A stretch of DNA of 15,524 nt from Candidatus Zixiibacteriota bacterium (GCA_023129805.1 JAGMBK010000030.1:1-15524); one strand, 5' to 3'; shown: positions 6,691-15,100, numbered from the stretch's first letter. The notes: generated by a model from the sequence alone, not told the origin. Numbers and translations are program-made.

Positions 6691-7569
6691 ATGAAATACG
6701 CTCCCTTTTTCGGTTGCATGATCGAAGTGAAATATCCGCAGATGGAGGCGGCGGTGCGAAAGACCGCAAAGAATCTGGGGATGGAATTGGTGGATTTAGA
6801 TGGATTCTCCTGCTGTCCGGATCCCATTTATTTTAAAGCCACGGATAAGCTCACCTGGCTCACCATTGCGGCAAGAAACATCTGTATCGCCGAGGAAGCA
6901 GGACTGGATCTGGTGACCATGTGCTCTGGCTGTACCGCCACACTCTCTGAAGCTAACTATCATCTCTCTAATGAACCGGAGCTGAAGGAAAAGGTGAATC
7001 AACGCTTGAAAAGAATCGGAAGGGAGTATAAGGGCACCATCTCCGTTCGCCACATCGTGACCGTTCTGCGAGACGATCTGGGGATCGAGAGGGTAAGAGA
7101 GTCGGTCAAAAGACCTCTGGGTGGCATCAAGGTGGGGATTCATTACGGCTGTCATCTGCTCAAGCCTTCGGAGATAATGCGGGTGGATGATCCGGACTAT
7201 CCCACCATACTGGAAAAACTTTTCTCCGCCATCGGCGCCCAGATAGTTCATCATGACAAACAAGCCCTCTGCTGTGGGAAAGCCTGCATGAGCGAGGACA
7301 TACCTGAAAAAATGACCTATGACGTCTTAACTTCTCTCAAGAAATCCGGCGCCGACTTAATGGGCTTGATCTGTCCCACCTGTTTTGATGAATTCGATCT
7401 GGGGCAGATAAAGCTTTCCAGAAAACTTGATGAAGATTTGACCATTCCAATTCTGTACTATTTCCAACTGTTAGGCTTAGCTCAGGGGCTTTCCCCTCAA
7501 GAGGTGGGGCTTCATATGCACAAAACCAAGCCCGACCAGATAATAAAGAAGTTAGGTGGTTCTAACTAA
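6691..7569 (+). CDS. hdrB: Heterodisulfide reductase subunit B-like protein
   Basis: A 292-residue protein with two complete cysteine-rich CCG domains. The first uses Cys9, Cys41-Cys42, Cys78 and Cys81; the second Cys154, Cys194-Cys195, Cys228 and Cys231. In characterised HdrB these bind two noncubane [4Fe-4S] clusters that split disulfides; related SdhE/TfrB-type subunits use the same domains for electron transfer. The C-terminal IPILYYFQLLGLAQGL segment is typical. The start ATG has only a weak GGA 7 nt upstream. It completes the hdrC-hdrB pair interrupted by the MNT-HEPN genes. The substrate is unknown: CoM-S-S-CoB is unlikely in a bacterium, so a different thiol/disulfide or a quinone- or ferredoxin-linked role is more probable. 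Confidence 0.92.
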   Translation: MKYAPFFGCMIEVKYPQMEAAVRKTAKNLGMELVDLDGFSCCPDPIYFKATDKLTWLTIAARNICIAEEAGLDLVTMCSGCTATLSEANYHLSNEPELKEKVNQRLKRIGREYKGTISVRHIVTVLRDDLGIERVRESVKRPLGGIKVGIHYGCHLLKPSEIMRVDDPDYPTILEKLFSAIGAQIVHHDKQALCCGKACMSEDIPEKMTYDVLTSLKKSGADLMGLICPTCFDEFDLGQIKLSRKLDEDLTIPILYYFQLLGLAQGLSPQEVGLHMHKTKPDQIIKKLGGSN

Positions 7570-7719
7570 TTCCACGTATCCCCAAAGAGATTTACTGGAA
7601 AGGGGATGTTAAGGGAAACTCTGTAATAATTGGCTATGGAGACCAAGTGTATTCTAAAAAATATTTGACAATATTTTCTTAAGGTCAGAAAGGTCTAATT
7701 TCAGTGGAGTGACAAAACC

Positions 7720-9132
7720 ATGATAAAGATTTTAAGAACAACATGCATTCTGTTCATCGTAAGCTTAACTTTTCTTTTCGCATGCAGTAAGAAGAAGCCC
7801 CCAGAGCCTGAACCCCCGGAATTCAAGTGGACCATCCTGGGTTATTTTGATGGCAACCATTCCCAGGACCGAGCGCCTGACGGAGGGTCTTATGTGATAA
7901 AGGACCTGCAGGAGCTGGAGCAGATTGGCTCCACCGAGGAGGTGCAGGTTCTGGTGATGCTGGGTTCGGCTAAAACCGATGGGAATTGCAAATACTATCA
8001 TATTAAGAAAGACAGTTCAGAGGTATTGTTCGATGTGGGCAAGCCGGATATGTCTAATCCTGCGACCTTAAGAAACTTCATCAGCTACGGTGTGCAGAAC
8101 TACCCGGCAGAGCATTACATGTTAATCATAAACGATCATGGGGGAGGCTGGAAAGGGATTTGCTCTGACACCATCAACGGTGATGGTAACTGGATGAGCT
8201 TGCCCGAGCTTTCCTCTGCTCTTGCCGGGTTCGGATTTGACATAATCTGGTTTTACACTCCTTCCATGGCTACGGCTGAGGTGGCATATCAGATAAAGGA
8301 CCGGGCGGAATATATGATTGCCTCTCAGTTCAAGTGGTATCCGGATAATATCATGGGCTCAGCCGAATGGCTTCCTTATTTGACTGACAACCCCGACAGA
8401 GAGGTCAGACTTTTCGCCAAAAAAGTTACCGAGGAAATCTACGACGCTGCTCAGAATATATCGCTACAAAAGTATGTTCACTCGGTTCTGATTCATCTTC
8501 CCAAGATATCGAAAGTAGCCACAGATGTTTCGAATCTGGGCAGAAATCTTATAGATAGCACGGGTTCTTATTGGACCGAGGTTTGGGATGCGTGGGAGGC
8601 TTCACACATTTATTATCAATGTGACTCAGCATTTGTCGATCTTCGAGAGTTTGCCCGACAAATTCAAACCAAACCCAATTTGAACTCAGCCACACAAAAT
8701 GCTGCTCAAGCTTTAGAAATTTCCGTTAACGCCGCTGTCCTTGCGGAATATAAGTTCCCCAACTTTAGCAAACTCAGCGGCATTTCCATCTATCTTCCCT
8801 GGAATCAGGATCTTTTTGATTCCCCCACCTATACCCAGCTTGATTTTCTCGCCACCGACTGGCATAGTTTTATCTCCGCCTTCATTCAATCTTTCTCAGA
8901 TAGTTATGCCGGCACCTTACATATTACCAGCACACCCACCGAAGCAAAAGTGTTCCTCAATGGGGCGGACACTGGTTTTGAGACAAATGCAATCATTGGA
9001 GGACTTCTGCCGGGAGATTACGCACTCAAGTTAGTTAAAACAGGTTATTATCAACAGGTGGATCCGATGAATATAACCATCTCTGCTCAAAAAACCATGT
9101 CCCTACATATCGACCTTATTGAAATTCCTTAG
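7720..9132 (+). CDS. Clostripain-like (C11 family) lipoprotein with PEGA domain, probably catalytically inactive
   Basis: A lipoprotein signal ends in FLFAC with Cys22 as the lipidation site, followed by a Lys/Pro/Glu linker. Residues about 36-390 follow the clostripain (C11) fold: WTILGYFDGN, the His motif NDHGGGWKG with His140, and MATAEVAYQIKDRAEYMIASQ. In active members the stretch before that last motif is FDACLMA; here it reads FYTPSMA, so Pro181 replaces the nucleophilic Cys and Tyr179 replaces the Asp. It is therefore probably a pseudo-peptidase or binding protein. Residues about 398-467 form a PEGA domain (GTLHITSTPTEAKVFLNG ... LLPGDYALKLVKTGY), often a carbohydrate or cell-surface module. 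GGAG at 7706-7709 supports the ATG. A TTGACA at 7665-7670 has no well-spaced -10 box. Confidence 0.85.
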   Translation: MIKILRTTCILFIVSLTFLFACSKKKPPEPEPPEFKWTILGYFDGNHSQDRAPDGGSYVIKDLQELEQIGSTEEVQVLVMLGSAKTDGNCKYYHIKKDSSEVLFDVGKPDMSNPATLRNFISYGVQNYPAEHYMLIINDHGGGWKGICSDTINGDGNWMSLPELSSALAGFGFDIIWFYTPSMATAEVAYQIKDRAEYMIASQFKWYPDNIMGSAEWLPYLTDNPDREVRLFAKKVTEEIYDAAQNISLQKYVHSVLIHLPKISKVATDVSNLGRNLIDSTGSYWTEVWDAWEASHIYYQCDSAFVDLREFARQIQTKPNLNSATQNAAQALEISVNAAVLAEYKFPNFSKLSGISIYLPWNQDLFDSPTYTQLDFLATDWHSFISAFIQSFSDSYAGTLHITSTPTEAKVFLNGADTGFETNAIIGGLLPGDYALKLVKTGYYQQVDPMNITISAQKTMSLHIDLIEIP

Positions 9133-9150
9133 CCCAATAAGGTTTTGGGT

Positions 9151-9198
9151 CAACATTCCCCGGCTCATTTGAGTCAAGTGAGCTAGTGAGTTATGTTG
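9151..9198. other. Nested stem-loop after the clostripain-like gene
   Basis: CAACAT (9151-9156) pairs with ATGTTG (9193-9198), enclosing GCTCA (9163-9167) with TGAGC (9179-9183). Just before it CCCAA (9133-9137) can pair with TTGGG (9145-9149). The stems are short and no clean T-run follows, so termination is uncertain. Confidence 0.3.
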
Positions 9199-9282
9199 AT
9201 TTCGTCGGATCAAGGGAACAAAACTGCGATTTTTCAATCTCACCACTTTTTGTTTCGTTCAGGCTAAACCCTTCGGTATGAT

Positions 9283-9310
9283 CCTCTCTCTTCATGAGGG
9301 GAGAGGTTTT
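9283..9310 (+). terminator. Probable rho-independent terminator
   Basis: CCTCTCTCT (9283-9291) pairs with GGGGAGAGG (9298-9306), allowing G-T pairs, around a 6-nt loop, and is followed directly by TTTT. It fits the end of the transcript of the clostripain-like gene, about 150 nt after its stop. Confidence 0.55.
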
Positions 9311-9397
9311 CTGGCTATCAACTTTGCCAGGTCCCTAAGGTTTTTATGAATAATTTTAACCACTGAAGTAAAAAATAGCTATATTTATTGAGTTCAG

Positions 9398-10639
9398 ATG
9401 GAAGACAAAACTTTCCAAAGCACCAAAGGCAACTCTCATCAGAGTCAGAGGGTGGTTGCACTTTACTCTGATATCGGCAGAGGACATTCCAGTTACTTAG
9501 ACAGCTTGCTTTATCTCCTAAAAGAAAAATATCCGCGTCTGGTTTGTCGAACAGTTTTTTCCGAATCTGGACCCTGCGGGCAGGAAAGCAAAGGTCTCTC
9601 GCTTCTTTGTTGGAAGTTTTTGTCCTGGCTTTATAACATCAGCGGAAAAGGTGGGCTTCAAACAAAATTTTATATCTTAATCCGCCAAAGATCACAAAAA
9701 GGCTCAAAGGATTCACTGGGGATAAAAATTTTAGGACGCGACTTAAAACGGGCATACGAAAACTTCCCCGGCATTTGTCTGGTGGATCATCCCATTGTAG
9801 CCAGATCTCTTGCAGACATCTGTCGGGTGTGGTACGTGCATGGGGAGATCGCCGCGCCGGCGGAGTGTGCCATCCAAGGAGTGGAGAGGATACTGGCTCC
9901 TCTAAATGAGACTAAGGAGATGCTGATCGCCTGTGGAGCAGAAAAAGAAGCGGTGGTAGTGTGCGGATTGATGATTGAGCCACCTTTGGTGGAGGGTGCC
10001 GAAAGAGCTTACCAAGAAAGAGTGAAAAGAATCAATAAATCAAACCTGCCCTTAACGGTGGGGTTTTTCACCTCCGGTGCTTATCCCAAAGAGCATATGG
10101 AAAAGATCATACTGGGTGCTTTCTCGGTTATTCAAAAGAAGATGAAAGCGATTATCTTCTGCGGGACCAATCCACATAAGTTTGAATGGGTGAAAAATAA
10201 AGTAAGTGACTGGGGAGCAAAAATAGTTGAAGACAAAGAAGAAACATCCCACCATAATGAGGAATTCGATCTTAAGCTGGTCGGCAGGCCTACAAGACAA
10301 GAAGATACTCAATGTGCTGTTCAGGCTATCCCCGATCTAGATGTCTTTGTGGCGGCTTCTCACGAAAGAACCAACTGGGCAGTGGGTCTGGGCTTGCCCA
10401 TGTTCGTTCTTTTTCCTTTAATCGGAACTTACGCCTCCCAGAATTTCGAATTTGCCCAGGCACAGAAAGTGATTTATCCTTTAGACTCACCAGAGGAAGC
10501 CAAGAATCTGGGAGAGATTTTGTCCAACTTAAGGCAAAGTGGTCAATTGCTCCAGATGGCACAAAATGGCTTCGGAGTGCATAGCATAACCGGCATAGAG
10601 ACCGCGGTGGCTTATTTTATCAAAGACTCTAAATGTTAG
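9398..10639 (+). CDS. GT-B glycosyltransferase-like protein (MurG/MGDG-synthase style)
   Basis: I do not recognise a specific product. The 413 residues show a two-domain GT-B layout. The N-terminal part has a Gly-rich loop, YSDIGRGHSSYLDSLLYLL (23-41), like the G-x-G-H loop of MurG and MGDG synthases, and VDHPIVARSLADICRVWYVHG in the middle. The C-terminal part has VGFFTSGAYPKEHMEKII and a nucleotide-sugar style segment, ASHERTNWAVGLGLPMFVLF with Glu323, followed by GTYASQNFEFAQA. There is no signal peptide or membrane helix, so it is cytosolic or membrane-peripheral. It would transfer a sugar from a nucleotide sugar to a lipid or surface acceptor, but donor and acceptor are unknown. It stands alone between terminator-like structures. 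The ATG has only a weak GAG upstream. Confidence 0.6.
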   Translation: MEDKTFQSTKGNSHQSQRVVALYSDIGRGHSSYLDSLLYLLKEKYPRLVCRTVFSESGPCGQESKGLSLLCWKFLSWLYNISGKGGLQTKFYILIRQRSQKGSKDSLGIKILGRDLKRAYENFPGICLVDHPIVARSLADICRVWYVHGEIAAPAECAIQGVERILAPLNETKEMLIACGAEKEAVVVCGLMIEPPLVEGAERAYQERVKRINKSNLPLTVGFFTSGAYPKEHMEKIILGAFSVIQKKMKAIIFCGTNPHKFEWVKNKVSDWGAKIVEDKEETSHHNEEFDLKLVGRPTRQEDTQCAVQAIPDLDVFVAASHERTNWAVGLGLPMFVLFPLIGTYASQNFEFAQAQKVIYPLDSPEEAKNLGEILSNLRQSGQLLQMAQNGFGVHSITGIETAVAYFIKDSKC

Positions 10640-10670
10640 TCGGGTATCCCGCCTTCGGCGGGAAACCCGA
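10640..10670. repeat. Two-step GC-rich hairpin after the glycosyltransferase-like gene
   Basis: TCGGGT (10640-10645) pairs with ACCCGA (10665-10670), enclosing CCCGCC (10648-10653) with GGCGGG (10657-10662). There is no T-run, so it looks more like a palindromic intergenic repeat than a standard terminator, although it could still slow or end transcription. Confidence 0.6.
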
Positions 10671-10680
10671 TCTACAGATG

Positions 10681-10705
10681 CGTATGCATTCATACGAATC
10701 TTTCT
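10681..10705. repeat. Dispersed repeat, copy 1 (CGTATG hairpin plus shared tail)
   Basis: CGTATG (10681-10686) pairs with CATACG (10691-10696) around CATT. The segment CATTCATACGAATCTTTCT (10687-10705) recurs at 15421-15439 with one mismatch in 19. Both copies are intergenic. Confidence 0.6.
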
Positions 10706-10727
10706 ATGGACAAATTTGAGTTTTCTC

Positions 10728-10756
10728 TTGACTTGCCCATTGTTGCTCTATATAAT
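10728..10756 (+). promoter_or_regulatory. Near-consensus sigma-70 promoter of the second MNT-HEPN pair
   Basis: TTGACT (10728-10733) and TATAAT (10751-10756) are separated by exactly 17 nt. This is the best promoter in the window. Transcription would start near 10763, inside the operator palindromes, and 57 nt before the MNT start codon. Confidence 0.8.
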
Positions 10757-10788
10757 GAGCAGGTGCTCCAAAAAGTGAGCAATTGCTC
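10744..10788. promoter_or_regulatory. Tandem palindromic operator with 20-bp period
   Basis: GAGCA-GG-TGCTC (10757-10768) and GAGCA-AT-TGCTC (10777-10788) are two palindromes whose equivalent bases lie exactly 20 bp apart. A further TGCTC half-site at 10744-10748 keeps the same phase (10744, 10764, 10784). The array covers the -10 box, the predicted start point and the early leader. Two helical turns put the sites on one face of the DNA. The obvious candidate repressor is the winged-helix MNT protein encoded next. Confidence 0.75.
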
Positions 10789-10819
10789 TAAAGATAGTTA
10801 AGACCTTAAGCGAAAAACC

Positions 10820-11371
10820 ATGTTTAAAGACTTCTTTATTAAAACAACTCATCAAAAGATGTTGTCTTTCTTGGCGACTCATGCCAGCAAAATCTTCCAT
10901 GAAAGAGAATTGGTCAGAAAAACTGGTATTGGCGCTGGATCAGCTAACCGGGTTCTCAACGAGCTTTTTATGGCTGGCGTTCTCAAAAGAGAGCGCCGGG
11001 GTAAGATGTATTTCTATTCTTTAGACGAAAGCGATCCCATTGTTCGACAATTTAAAGTCCTCAATATCATTTTAAGTCTTGATCCTTTAGTAAAAAAGTT
11101 GAAGCCTTGGACTAACACCTTAATCTTATATGGCAGTTCTTCACAAGGAACCGACGATTACCAAAGCGACGTTGATCTTTTAGTAGTAACTTCAGTTGAA
11201 GAAAAAGTCCGCAAGATAGTGGATAAATACAAATTCCCAAGAGAAATAAGAATGGTTCTTAAGAGTCTGTCTGAATGGCTGGAATTAGAGTCCCAGGACC
11301 AAGTTTTTTATAATGAAGTCTCAAGAGGGATAATCCTATGGGAAAAACCTATCAATGAATCCCGACTTTAA
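10820..11371 (+). CDS. Winged-helix/MNT nucleotidyltransferase fusion, antitoxin-like autoregulator
   Basis: A 183-residue two-domain protein. Residues about 10-70 form a winged helix-turn-helix (HERELVRKTGIGAGSANRVL, then the wing KRERRGKMYFYSLD). Residues about 95-180 are a minimal nucleotidyltransferase with GSSSQGTDDYQSDVD, fitting GS-x10-D-x-D (Gly105, Ser106, Asp117, Asp119). In MNT-HEPN systems the MNT protein neutralises the HEPN toxin, in known cases by AMPylation. The DNA-binding domain suggests it also represses its own operon through the palindromes at 10744-10788. The start ATG lacks a strong Shine-Dalgarno sequence. Its 3' end overlaps the HEPN gene by 17 nt. AT-rich composition relative to the metabolic genes suggests mobility. 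Confidence 0.88.
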   Translation: MFKDFFIKTTHQKMLSFLATHASKIFHERELVRKTGIGAGSANRVLNELFMAGVLKRERRGKMYFYSLDESDPIVRQFKVLNIILSLDPLVKKLKPWTNTLILYGSSSQGTDDYQSDVDLLVVTSVEEKVRKIVDKYKFPREIRMVLKSLSEWLELESQDQVFYNEVSRGIILWEKPINESRL

Positions 11372-11813
11372 AAAGTGTCTTGAGAACAAAAAGATTGTTT
11401 CGAGCAGTAACGTCAAGAGGCTGATCTCTAAGGAATTGGAAGCGGCTAATGAAGACTTCAGAGAAGCTTGTGATAGTTTAAAGAAAGGAGCCCACAAATG
11501 GAGCACTATCCAGAGCTATTATTCCATGTTTCATTCAGCCAGAGCTTTGCTTTACAATAAAGGCTATAAAGAGAGAAGTCATTTCTGTTTAGCGATTGCT
11601 TTAGATGCGCTTTATGTTGAGTCCAAGCTTCTGTCGGCAAAATATTCAAATGCTTTCAGAAAAGCTATGTCTCTGCGGGAAGACGCTGATTATTCCTTAT
11701 CGTTTTCCAAAGAGGGAGCAAAAGCTATTACCCAGAGCGCTGAAGAATTCCTTAAAGAGGCAGAAAAGCTTTTGAAACAATATATTAAAGAGAATCAAAA
11801 TAGGTTACTCTGA
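11355..11813 (+). CDS. HEPN-domain protein, toxin-like partner of the winged-helix MNT
   Basis: A 152-residue helical protein of the UPF0332-type HEPN group. It shows QSYYSMFHSARALLYNKGY (53-71), RSHFCLAIALDALYV (74-88) and LREDADYSLSF (107-117). The expected R-x4-6-H RNase motif is absent; the matching position is Arg108-Glu-Asp-Ala-Asp-Tyr113, the same R-x4-Y form as in the first HEPN protein of this window. It overlaps the MNT gene by 17 nt and shares its promoter and operator. The presumed role is the toxin of a type VII-like toxin-antitoxin pair, or an effector in stress or phage response; neither is shown by the sequence itself. Confidence 0.87.
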   Translation: MNPDFKKCLENKKIVSSSNVKRLISKELEAANEDFREACDSLKKGAHKWSTIQSYYSMFHSARALLYNKGYKERSHFCLAIALDALYVESKLLSAKYSNAFRKAMSLREDADYSLSFSKEGAKAITQSAEEFLKEAEKLLKQYIKENQNRLL

Positions 11814-12033
11814 AGTGGATTTTCCTTTTAAAAGTTGCGTCAGGAGCTTACTCCTGAGGCATTAAAAGCTGATATCAATAATTCTTATCTGTTTAATAGA
11901 TTCGCTACGCTTCTGCCATAGGCAGATCCGCCTCTGGCGGACACTACAAGTCTATTCCATCAACTGTGAAGTATTTTCCCCTCCGAATTCGTCATCCGAT
12001 ATTCGTCATTCATCATTTTCAAAAATATTTCCC
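11814..12033. other. Intergenic region with small palindromic repeats
   Basis: No gene is visible here. It holds TCAGGAG-CTTA-CTCCTGA (11840-11857), TCTGCC-ATA-GGCAGA (11912-11926) and, adjacent to that, TCCGCC-TCT-GGCGGA (11927-11941), then a degenerate ATTCGTCAT-type direct repeat at about 11987-12018. The back-to-back hairpins look like dispersed intergenic repeats. The first could also trim or stabilise the MNT-HEPN transcript end. Confidence 0.55.
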
Positions 12034-12061
12034 TTGATTTTTCCCATTTTTGAGTTATAAT
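12034..12061 (+). promoter_or_regulatory. Sigma-70-type promoter for the propeller protein gene
   Basis: TTGATT (12034-12039) and TATAAT (12056-12061) are 16 nt apart. A strong Shine-Dalgarno AAGGAG (12117-12122) stands 6 nt before the ATG at 12129, so this gene appears well equipped for independent expression. Confidence 0.65.
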
Positions 12062-12128
12062 TATATTGATTTACTGCATACTAAAAAATAGAACTCCGTG
12101 ACCCCCTAACCTTAAAAAGGAGACAAAA

Positions 12129-15100
12129 ATGACTAAGTCGAAGATCCCACTAAAAGCGGGGAAGCTATTGATTTTAGTGATTTTGCTTTTGGTTAGTATA
12201 CCTGTCTTTGCCCAGGTTGACACCGCCTGGGTGAGAAGATACAACGGACCGGGAAACTCAGGCGATTACGCTCGTGCCATAGCGGTAGATGGTTCTGGCA
12301 ATGTCTATGTGACCGGAGGGAGTAGGGGCAGTGGGACATACGACGCGGACTACGCCACCATAAAGTATTATCCCGATGGAGATACAGCTTGGGTAAGAGG
12401 ATACAACGGACCCGGAAACGGCGATGATCAGGCTTATGCCATAGCAGCAGATGGTTCTGGCAATGTTTATGTGACCGGACATAGTGACGGCAGTGGGACA
12501 TACGATGACTATGCCACCATAAAGTATTATCCCAACGGAGATACTGCCTGGGTGAGAAGATACAACGGACCGGGAAACTACTATGATAGGGCTGAAGCCA
12601 TAGCTGTAGATGGTTCTGGCAATGTCTATGTGACCGGATGTAGTAACGGCAGTGGGACAGCCGATGACTATGCCACCATAAAGTATTATCCCGATGGAGA
12701 TACTGCCTGGGTGAGAAGATACAACGGACCGGGAAACTACTATGATGATGATGCTTATGCCATAGCTGTAGATGGTTCTGGCAATGTCTATGTGACCGGA
12801 TGTAGTAACGGCAGTGGGACAGCCTATGCCACTGCCACTATAAAGTATCATCCCAATGGAGATACAGCCTGGGTGAGAAGATACAACGAACCGGGAAACG
12901 GCGATGCTGGGGCTTATGCCATAGCGGTGGATGGTTCTGGCAATGTCTATGTGACCGGATGGAGTAGGGACAGTGGGACATACGACGCGGACTACGCCAC
13001 CATAAAGTATTATCCCGATGGAGATACAGCCTGGGTGAGAAGATACAACGGACCGGGAAACGGCACGGATTGGGTTCGTGCCATAGCGGTGGATGGTTCG
13101 GGCAATGTCTACGTGACCGGAATAAGTGTGGGCAGTGGGACATACGAGGACTACGCCACTGTGAAGTATGACTCAAATGGAAACCAGCTCTGGGTGAGTC
13201 GATACAACGGACCGGGAAACTCAGAAGATTATGCTGGTGCGATAGCCATAGATGTTTCCGGCAACGTCTATGTGACGGGATATAGCTGGGAGAGTGGGAC
13301 AGACTACGACTACGCCACCATAAAGTATGTGCAAACAGGTCCTTCATTCGACGTCGCTGTTGAGATTAAAGAAGATAAGCTAGCGATGTGGAATGCCATA
13401 CCCACAACACACTGGTTTGTGCTTCCTTTATCCGTGATGAACAACGGTCTAGTAACGCTTGGCGATCTTGAAGTAACCCTAAACATTGCGGGAAACATCT
13501 TTACTCATATGATTCCATCTCTGAATCCCGGGCAAGAAAAAGTAATACGAGATAGCGTAGATATTCCTCGTATTTGGGAAAACAAGAATATTGTTGGTTC
13601 GGTTACCTCAGTTGAAGGATATCCTGTTGACATTCACGACTCCAAGCAGGTTTCCGTTTATTACTGCACAGGTGGAGACGATGCTCATCCATTCACGATC
13701 TTCCGTGACTTTTACAACTTCCAGAATCCAGATTTTGATTGGGGTGAATTCCGAGAAGCTTTTGAGTTTCTCTTTGAGTTCTTGAACTTCGACTTTATTA
13801 TTAACTGCTTGTTGCCAGAACTCGTCTTCCTCTGGACCGGACATTGTGTTGGCATGAGTGCGTCAGCTGACGCATACTTCTTGGATCCCTCCCAAAAACC
13901 TCCGCCTTTCAAAGAGACGCGTGAGATGAATCTATCAGATGAGGGGGTTTTCCGCAATATCATTTGGTATCACTTTTCTCAATTTACAACGGATCAACTT
14001 TACGAATCTTTTGATGGAATGGAAGCAAATGATGCGGAGGAGTCCGCTAAGACGCTTATTGTAGACAATTTTCCTCCGCTCGTCTACCTGAGGAATGGCG
14101 CTAGCTCACATGCAGTTTTAGGGTATAAGCTACTGCGTGATAACACCATCGGAAAGAGCATACTCTACCTTTACGATAATGAATATCAAGATGAAGTTCT
14201 CAAAGCTGATTTCAATTTAAACAACAACACCTTCAATTATCAAGGTTGGGGCGGGATCAGAATCTTCCAACCTATCATTGATCCTTTGAACGGAGACGAA
14301 TGGCTCAGCGGATTGTCGGATTGGTTGAAGCATCAGATACATAACCTGTGGGATGCGGGACTTGCTCGATTTGGTCTCGCATGTCCTGTCAAGATGTTGT
14401 TAACTGACGAATATGGACGCAGGGTCGGATTTGTAGATGGGATTTCCTTCGTGAATGAAATACCCGGGGCCGAGGTTATCTTTCTCGATGGGGGGAATGG
14501 AGACACGTTGGCTTTCTATGACGCACCTAAAGATTTGAATTACACGGTAAATTATTTCGGCGACGACATAGGTCTTATGAATGCAGAAGTATTGAAACCA
14601 AAATCTGAAGAAACCGCAATCACACTCTCTTACGTCGGCGTGGAGGTCAGTCCAGACATGGTTGCGACTTTGTTGGTCGACAGCACAGAAGACTACAACC
14701 TTAATATCGATGAAGATGGAGATGGCACAATAGACACGGTCATAAATCCCACAGTTGATAACTTACCACCAACTCCTTTCGATCTCCTTTCTCCGCTCGA
14801 CCAAGAAACTGTTTTGCTTTATCCCTTCGGTTTTGATTGGTCATCCTCGTCGGATCTCAATGGAGATACTATTTTCTATCGGGTTTACATAGACACTGAC
14901 TCAAGCTTTTCCTCCGCAGATTCCTCTGAGTCAGTTACAGACATCAGTTGGGTCTGCACTATTCCATTACAAGATTCAACTACTTATTTCTGGAAAGTTA
15001 AAGCCTTTGATAACAAGGGTGGCGGGACTTTTAGCGAACAGATGTGGAGTTTCTTTTTGGTATTACCTTTTATTAGTGGCGACGCCAACGGAGACGGAGT

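Noticed and set aside
7665..7700. TTGACA before the clostripain-like gene as a promoter
   Set aside because: The only -10-like sequence (TCTAAT) is about 23 nt away; no acceptable spacing.
12225..13330. CRISPR-like periodic array
   Set aside because: The period is about 160 nt, the units are in frame and encode SBBP repeats; there are no short repeats with unique spacers.
12193..13347. Long antisense open frames over the propeller repeats (up to about 197 residues)
   Set aside because: They mirror the 159/162-nt repeat period of the sense gene, have repetitive low-complexity translations and no ribosome binding site; they arise from the repeat composition.
13600..13960. Antisense frames over the papain-like segment of the propeller protein
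   Set aside because: They lack start signals and family features, while the sense frame carries continuous domain signatures.
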